A DNA stretch of 64,000 nt from contig NZ_CP113059.1 in assembly GCF_026625705.1 (NCBI RefSeq), positions 2,790,001 through 2,854,000 of the forward strand. Direction: 5' to 3'. Of the stretch, positions 58,965-64,000 are shown piece by piece. Origin of the DNA: Pedobacter sp. SL55 (GTDB lineage Bacteria; Bacteroidota; Bacteroidia; Sphingobacteriales; Sphingobacteriaceae). The stretch's first letter is position 1. Every line of letters starts with the position of its first letter. The notes beneath the pieces were generated by a model. It was not told the DNA's origin. It did not search any database and saw only the letters and a list, made by a program, of their open reading frames with translations. The translations under genes were made by a program, and so were the position numbers.

Positions 58965-59843
58965 TTATATTTCGATGTTAGGATCGGCAACTTCGTTTTT
59001 GGTTTGTTTTTTTACCAAAGATGCACCTAAACTCGCAACTACTACCAAAGCTATAGCAAGCCATTCGACTATAGAAAGATGTTCGCTTAAAAATAAAATA
59101 CCGCAAATGGCTGCTACTGCAGGTTCTAAGCTCATTAAAATACTGAATGTTTTTGCTGGTATATGCTTTAGGGCACTCATTTCTAGAGTATAAGGTATAG
59201 CGCTAGAAAGCAAGGCGATGGCCAATCCTAAAGTTAGTAACTTGGCGTTTACTTGTGCTAAGCCTCCATCGGCAAAAGCAAATGGTAAAACAACACAGCT
59301 GGCTACTGCCATACCAATACTTACGGCATCTCCACTTTCCATTGTTTTAGAAACCTTGCCACCAATAATGATATAGGCTGCCCAAAATGCCCCAGCTAAA
59401 AGAGCCAAACTAGCACCAATTAAGTCTATGTTGCTATTTTCGCCCCACGGAGCTATTAGAAAAATCCCTGCCGATGCCATGATAGCCCATAAAAAATCTA
59501 AGGCTTTCCTAGAAGTTGATACGGCTAAAGCAAGTGGGCCAATGAACTCCAAAGTAACCGCTAAGCCCAATGGTATTTTGGCTAAAGAAAGATAGAAACT
59601 CAAATTCATAGCTCCCAAAACCACACCGTAAGGGATTACAAGTTTCCACTGGGTGGCAGTTATGGTTTTTAAATTAGGGCGGTAAGCTAGCCCCAAAATA
59701 ATTGCTGATAATACAATGCGTATCGTTGCCGTACCTGTAGCACCTAAAAATGGAAATATGCCTTTGGCAATGGCCGCCCCACCTTGAACGCTAATGATGG
59801 CTAACAAAACAGCAGGAATGGGCGGTATGTTTTTGAGTTTCAT
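58965..59843 (-). CDS. EamA-family (DMT) transporter
   Basis: 292 residues, ten hydrophobic helices in two EamA halves: IPPIPAVLLAIISVQGGAAI, FLGATGTATIRIVLSAIILG, MNLSFYLSLAKIPLGLAVTL, SAIPYTLEMSALKHIPAKTF and LEPAVAAICGILFLSEHLSI. Members such as RhtA export amino acids or metabolites; the substrate here is unknown. It converges on the ferredoxin gene and stands alone. Confidence 0.9.
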   Translation of the reverse strand: MKLKNIPPIPAVLLAIISVQGGAAIAKGIFPFLGATGTATIRIVLSAIILGLAYRPNLKTITATQWKLVIPYGVVLGAMNLSFYLSLAKIPLGLAVTLEFIGPLALAVSTSRKALDFLWAIMASAGIFLIAPWGENSNIDLIGASLALLAGAFWAAYIIIGGKVSKTMESGDAVSIGMAVASCVVLPFAFADGGLAQVNAKLLTLGLAIALLSSAIPYTLEMSALKHIPAKTFSILMSLEPAVAAICGILFLSEHLSIVEWLAIALVVVASLGASLVKKQTKNEVADPNIEI

Positions 59844-60041
59844 TTCTGTGCAAAAATAGTCTTTTTATACTTAGCCAAAACCTGCTAAGCTAATTTATAG
59901 CCTTTTTTTTAAAGCTTTTTGATAGAGATAAAAACGAGCTGAATATTTTGTCGCAACGTTTTTGTATGTCAACTATTTTTGCTAACCAATGGGATTTTAG
60001 CATTTATCTAGCTCTATATATTATAACTAAAATATAAAACG

Positions 60042-61289
60042 ATGACTAGAATAAGAAAGCGTATTCTCTTTTGTACACTGTTATTGGCTTCATGGAGTAT
60101 CGCCTTTGGCCAAAAAACAAATTTTGTAACCAAAAGTTTTAAAGCAGCAGCTCCATTGTATGATAATTTATTGGCTAAAACCAAAGGCAATTTTACCGAT
60201 TATCCGCACTCGCTATACGAAAACGGCGAAATCAAATATTTGCAGATTGATGAATGGACAGGAGGTTTTTGGCCTGGTGCCTTGTGGTACATGTACGAGT
60301 TTACAAAAGACAAAAAATGGAAAGATGCAGCTTTGGCTTGGACACATTCTTTAGAAAGTAACCAATACAATACGGCACATCATGATATTGGCTTTATGAT
60401 GTATTGCAGTTATGGTAATGCGTTTCGTTTCGTGAAAGATGAAAAATATCCGAAAATTCTACTTCAGTCGGCAAAATCATTGTGCCAAAGATATTCTCCA
60501 GTGGTGGGTAGCATCCAATCTTGGAATAAAAGAAAATCAAAAGGCGATATCAATACTTGGGAATATCCGGTAATTATGGACAACATGATGAATTTAGAAC
60601 TGTTGTTTTATGCAAGCAAAATTAGTGGCGATAAAACTTACAGAGATGTAGCCATAAAACATGCAGAGCAAACCATGAAAAACCATTTAAGAAAAGATTT
60701 TAGTTCTTATCATGTGGTAAATTATGATCCTAAAACCGGAAAAGTTCTACATAAACAAACACTGCAAGGTTTTTCTGATGGGTCTACTTGGGCTAGAGGG
60801 CAAGCTTGGGGGATACACGGTTTTACTACCGTTTATCGCGAAACAAAAGATAAACGCTTTTTACATACGGCAATGAAAATGGCCGATTATTTTATCGATA
60901 ATCCAAATCTGCCAGCAGACAAAATTCCTTATTGGGATTTTAACGTGGGGCAACCAGGTTTTAAACCAGATTGGGATTATCAGCCTGCAAAATTTAAAGA
61001 AACCCCGAGAGATGCATCTGCCGCAGCCATTGCTAGCGCAGGTTTGCTAGAGCTAAGCACTTTTCTAAAAGATAAAGAAAAACAGAAGTATTTTAATGCT
61101 GCTGTGGCGATGTTAAAATCACTTAGTACAGATAAATACCTAAATACAGACCAGCAAAATCCGTACTTTTTATTGAAACATAGTACAGGTAATTTACCTT
61201 CGGGCAGAGAAATAGATGTACCATTGATTTATGCAGATTATTACTTTTTGGAAGCTTTATTACGTTATCAAAAAATAACCAAGTTTTAA
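60042..61289 (+). CDS. Glycoside hydrolase family 88, unsaturated glucuronyl hydrolase
   Basis: 415 residues with a signal peptide (ILFCTLLLASWSIAFG). The (alpha/alpha)6 barrel of GH88 is clear: DEWTGGFWPGALWYMYEFTK, HHDIGFMMYCSYGNAFR and YPVIMDNMMNLELLFYASK with the two catalytic Asp positions, GSTWARGQAWGIHGFTTVYR and DASAAAIASAGLLEL. The enzyme hydrates and removes the 4,5-unsaturated uronic acid left by polysaccharide lyases. It stands just before an ECF sigma/FecR/SusC trio, 13 kb from the lyase gene. Confidence 0.92.
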   Translation: MTRIRKRILFCTLLLASWSIAFGQKTNFVTKSFKAAAPLYDNLLAKTKGNFTDYPHSLYENGEIKYLQIDEWTGGFWPGALWYMYEFTKDKKWKDAALAWTHSLESNQYNTAHHDIGFMMYCSYGNAFRFVKDEKYPKILLQSAKSLCQRYSPVVGSIQSWNKRKSKGDINTWEYPVIMDNMMNLELLFYASKISGDKTYRDVAIKHAEQTMKNHLRKDFSSYHVVNYDPKTGKVLHKQTLQGFSDGSTWARGQAWGIHGFTTVYRETKDKRFLHTAMKMADYFIDNPNLPADKIPYWDFNVGQPGFKPDWDYQPAKFKETPRDASAAAIASAGLLELSTFLKDKEKQKYFNAAVAMLKSLSTDKYLNTDQQNPYFLLKHSTGNLPSGREIDVPLIYADYYFLEALLRYQKITKF

Positions 61290-61370
61290 TTCGTTTTTTT
61301 CTCGTTAGTTTCGGGTATTTTTGTTTAATCGAAAATATTAGATAGCTTTGATTTCCGTACTTCAACAAGT

Positions 61371-61952
61371 ATGATAAAATCAATAGACCATAACGTAGAC
61401 GATCAATATTTACTAACACAAATGAAAGGCGATGACGAATCTGCCTTTCATTTGCTGTACGATAGGTATTGGGAGCAAGTTTACAATGCTGCATACAAGC
61501 GTTTAAAAGATGCCGATTATGCGAAAGATATTACCCAAGATATATTTTTGCAACTGTGGTCTAGAAGAAAAGAGCTAAATATTGCCTTTGTACCTTCTTA
61601 TCTTTACATGTCTGTTAGAAACAATGTTTTTAAATGGATGGAAAAGGAGCAGCGGTTTACCACAATTCCGGATTTGCTCTCTTGTTTAGAACAACGCAGC
61701 GATAGGGCGGATGTAGAATTGCTAAGAAAAGAGTTCATGGCTAAATATGAGGCTATGGTAAACAGCTTGCCGGCAGCACAACAGACTATTTTTAAACTTC
61801 GTTTTCACGAAGATTTGAGTACCAAAGAAATTGCAGAAAAGCTCAACATTAGTAGAAAAACTGTACAAAACCAATTAGGCAAAAGCGTAGGGCAGCTTCG
61901 CGATGCTTTAGATTTGCTTTACATTGTTGCATTATTGCATCTCGGAAATTAA
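61371..61952 (+). CDS. ECF RNA polymerase sigma factor (FecI-like)
   Basis: 193 residues. Region 2: DESAFHLLYDRYWEQVYNAA and DYAKDITQDIFLQLWSRRKE. Region 4: LPAAQQTIFKLRFHEDLSTK and EIAEKLNISRKTVQNQLGKS. It belongs to the Bacteroidota FecI-like group paired with FecR anti-sigma factors and SusC receptors, and directs transcription of the downstream PUL when released. The FecR gene starts 82 nt downstream. Confidence 0.93.
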   Translation: MIKSIDHNVDDQYLLTQMKGDDESAFHLLYDRYWEQVYNAAYKRLKDADYAKDITQDIFLQLWSRRKELNIAFVPSYLYMSVRNNVFKWMEKEQRFTTIPDLLSCLEQRSDRADVELLRKEFMAKYEAMVNSLPAAQQTIFKLRFHEDLSTKEIAEKLNISRKTVQNQLGKSVGQLRDALDLLYIVALLHLGN

Positions 61953-62034
61953 TTTTTATTTTCTTGTGGGAGTTTTTAAGGTTAGCGGCTCTTGTATATA
62001 AAGGCTGTGTAAAAACTGTTGCGGCAAATAAAAA

Positions 62035-63198
62035 ATGGATAAAAAAATATTTCTAGAAATTCTTAATAAGTACAACCATGGTAAGGCTAGCGAGCAAGAA
62101 ATTGAGATGCTACACGCTTATTACGACTTGTTTGATGCAGAAGAGAATGTGCTAGAGCAGATGACGGCAAGCCAAAAGGATAACGCAAAGCAACAAATTG
62201 CGACAGGTATTGCGGCACAAATGTATTTAACGCCTGTTAAAAAGGCTACTTTTTCGTTAAACAGAAAATGGCTAGCTGCAGCGGCAATGCTAGTTTTGGT
62301 TTGCTCGGTAGGTATTTTGTTATTTAATAATGAAAAGACCAAGCCAAATCCAAATAAGAGCCAAACAGCGGCGGTAGTAATTAAACCAGGCCACAACCAA
62401 GCGGTACTTACTTTGGCCGATGGTTCTACTATTGGCTTAAATGATAAAGAACAGGGCGTAATTGTACAAGCTGCTGGTTTAAAAGTTACCAAAAGAAATG
62501 CTGATGGGCTGGTAAAGTACGAATCGGATAGGGAAGCTGCACCATCTATCAACACCATTGCTACACCACGTGGTGGCCAGTACCAATTGGTATTGGAAGA
62601 CGGAACCAAGGTTTGGTTAAATGCAGCATCATCCATAAAATTTCCTACCCATTTTGCTGGCTCCCAAAGAATGGTTGACATTACCGGGGAAGTGTACTTT
62701 GAAGTTGCGAAAAATAAAAAAATGCCTTTTATCGTACGTACACAAAATCAGCAAATAGAAGTTTTAGGCACGCATTTTAACGTAAATAGCTATACAGACG
62801 AGGCAAAAGAAACCACCACGCTTTTAGAAGGGAGTGTAAAAGTGGCTAAATTAAGAAATGGAGCGGTCCAAGCTAGTGTTGCTAAAATTTTAAGCCCAGG
62901 GCAAGAGGCTTCTTTAACAAGTACCGATAAAGTAATAAACATTAACCCTGCCGATTTGGAAGCAGCGGTTTCATGGAAAAATGGCTATTTTAAATTTGAC
63001 AAGGCAGATATACAAACTGTAATGCGTCAAATATCGAGATGGTATAATGTAGATGTTAAATACCAAGGAGAGATCAGTGCAGACCTATTTGTAGGCAAAA
63101 TTAAACGTACCGAAGATATTGCAGGTGTACTAAGGATATTAGAACTGAGTAAAATAAATACTTCTGTAAAAGGAAGAACAATTGTTATAACTAACTAA
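62035..63198 (+). CDS. FecR-family anti-sigma factor
   Basis: 387 residues. A cytoplasmic N-terminal part (1-80) is followed by one transmembrane helix KWLAAAAMLVLVCSVGILLF (about 81-100). The FecR domain follows (IATPRGGQYQLVLEDGTKVWLNAASSIKFP, VDITGEVYFEVAKNKKMPFI, VLGTHFNVNSYTDEAKETTT), and then DUF4974 (GYFKFDKADIQTVMRQISRW, YNVDVKY). It senses the loaded TonB-dependent receptor in the periplasm and controls the sigma factor upstream. Confidence 0.93.
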   Translation: MDKKIFLEILNKYNHGKASEQEIEMLHAYYDLFDAEENVLEQMTASQKDNAKQQIATGIAAQMYLTPVKKATFSLNRKWLAAAAMLVLVCSVGILLFNNEKTKPNPNKSQTAAVVIKPGHNQAVLTLADGSTIGLNDKEQGVIVQAAGLKVTKRNADGLVKYESDREAAPSINTIATPRGGQYQLVLEDGTKVWLNAASSIKFPTHFAGSQRMVDITGEVYFEVAKNKKMPFIVRTQNQQIEVLGTHFNVNSYTDEAKETTTLLEGSVKVAKLRNGAVQASVAKILSPGQEASLTSTDKVININPADLEAAVSWKNGYFKFDKADIQTVMRQISRWYNVDVKYQGEISADLFVGKIKRTEDIAGVLRILELSKINTSVKGRTIVITN

Positions 63199-63268
63199 TT
63201 ACTAACCAAATTTAAACCCAACCTCGTATGAAAACGTAATCAGTAGACTAATAGAGGGAGGCCAAAAA

Positions 63269-63296
63269 AACCGGAAGTGCGGGAACACAACCGGTT
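63269..63296 (+). promoter_or_regulatory. Conserved-looking hairpin in the leader of the TonB-dependent receptor
   Basis: AACCGG (63269-63274) pairs with CCGGTT (63291-63296) around GAAGTGCGGGAACACA-type loop sequence. The block resembles a leader sequence I recall between fecR and susC genes of other Sphingobacteriaceae. It is about 80 nt before the ATG at 63379. Confidence 0.4.
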
Positions 63297-63378
63297 AATC
63301 GCTGTTAAAGCATGTTTGGCTTAAACCTAAAAGCTGTGTTAAAGAACCTTTAATTCAAAAACCAAACCTTACAAAAGT

Positions 63379-64000
63379 ATGCAATTAAATTTTTATGGTA
63401 GAATCCAATCTCCATTTGGGTTTTGCCTGTCCAAAATGTTTCTAGTAATGAAACTTACGGTGTTGATTATTATTGTTAGCTGCTTCCATATTAGTGCGAA
63501 GAGCTATTCGCAAAGTGTTAGCGCATCAGGAAAAAACGTTTCGCTGGCCAAGGCCTTAACGCTTATTAGCGAGCAAAGTGGCCATTACCTTTTTTATAAA
63601 CATAACGAGGTAAAGGATGCAGCACCCGTTACTTTTAATTTAAAAAATGTAGCGCTTGCTACAGCACTAAAAGAAATTTTAAAAGATCAACCTTTTACTT
63701 TTTCTATCGAACAAAAAACAATTGTGGTTACCAAGGTAAAAACAACGCCAGCCAAAAGCGCCGCTGTTTTTATCGATATTAAAGGAAAGGTGTTGGGAGA
63801 AAATGCTACTCCTTTGCCAGGTGCTGGTATTCGTGTGAAAAATGGTAACCAAACTGCTACTACAGATGCTAACGGTAACTTTAGCTTAGCTAATTTGCCA
63901 GAAAATGCAGTGCTAATTGTTAGTTATGTAGGTTACGTAACACAAGAAGTACCAGTAGGCAACAGATCTAGCATTACCGTTAACTTGGTAGAAGAAGCAG
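63379..64000 (+). CDS. SusC/RagA-type TonB-dependent receptor with STN domain, cut by window end
   Basis: The first 207 codons are present, starting at ATG 63379. Signal/anchor segment MKLTVLIIIVSCFHISAKSY, then an STN (secretin/TonB short N-terminal) domain at about 48-105 (KNVSLAKALTLISEQSGHYL, VALATALKEILKDQPFTFSI), then a carboxypeptidase-D-like domain (DIKGKVLGENATPLPGAGIR). The STN domain is the part that signals to FecR, fitting the two genes upstream. The SusC at 27718 lacks this domain. Confidence 0.92.
   Translation, partial: MQLNFYGRIQSPFGFCLSKMFLVMKLTVLIIIVSCFHISAKSYSQSVSASGKNVSLAKALTLISEQSGHYLFYKHNEVKDAAPVTFNLKNVALATALKEILKDQPFTFSIEQKTIVVTKVKTTPAKSAAVFIDIKGKVLGENATPLPGAGIRVKNGNQTATTDANGNFSLANLPENAVLIVSYVGYVTQEVPVGNRSSITVNLVEEA

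Overview
The window looks like a chromosomal segment of a Bacteroidota bacterium of the Sphingobacteriaceae, most likely Pedobacter or a close relative. The evidence is: the 16S sequence and its CCTCCTTTCT tail; promoters of the TTG / 19 bp / TAnnTTTG type; SusC/SusD pairs; a PorP/SprF-type protein; a MurF-Alr fusion; an ECF sigma/FecR/SusC trio; and AT-rich genes with few Shine-Dalgarno sites. The genus is inferred from family knowledge; no search was run.

Layout. 1-6.4 kb is a loose accessory region: a partial PorP/SprF gene, a carboxypeptidase-regulatory-domain protein, small unknown genes, a truncated GHKL ATPase, two frameshifted small exported proteins and a Crp-like regulator. 6.4-12.25 kb is a complete rRNA operon (three tandem promoters, 16S, tRNA-Ile, tRNA-Ala, 23S, 5S, terminator), followed by an intact IS3-family element with a 4-bp target duplication. 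An acyl-ACP desaturase lies at 14 kb. 15.3-21.1 kb is a six-gene ankyrin/DUF1266 cassette of unknown function. 21.2-46.8 kb is a large catabolic locus. Its minus arm holds a sugar dehydrogenase-cytochrome c fusion, an Nramp-like transporter, an epimerase, a DHDPS-type lyase and a Gfo/Idh oxidoreductase. Its plus arm holds SusC, SusD, two small outer-membrane lipoproteins and a heparinase-II-like lyase, then a GntR/FCD regulator, an SMP-30 lactonase, an aminotransferase, an enolase-superfamily dehydratase, an SDR, a ceramidase-like amidase, a Na+ symporter, a second Gfo/Idh and an FAH hydrolase. GTATAC-centred palindromes occur in both divergent promoter regions and are plausible operators for the GntR protein. 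46.8-49.5 kb holds mobile-element debris, a triple tandem array of GIY-YIG nuclease genes joined to tRNA-Leu 3' halves, and two tRNA-Gly/tRNA-Leu pairs. 49.7-59.8 kb is housekeeping (recX, murF-alr, dnaJ, grpE, ftsE, acyl-CoA reductase, ferredoxin, EamA). 60-64 kb starts a second polysaccharide locus (GH88, ECF sigma, FecR, TonB-dependent receptor cut by the window end).

How the genes may work together. The catabolic locus can be read as uptake and eliminative cleavage of an acidic, probably amino-sugar-containing polysaccharide, then oxidation, lactone opening, deacylation or deamination, dehydration and retro-aldol or diketo-acid cleavage to central metabolites. The order of steps and the substrate are inferences.

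Data quality. At least eight genes carry frameshifts, mostly one-base changes in homopolymers, and one carries an in-frame TGA. Sequencing error should be excluded before any of these is treated as biological.
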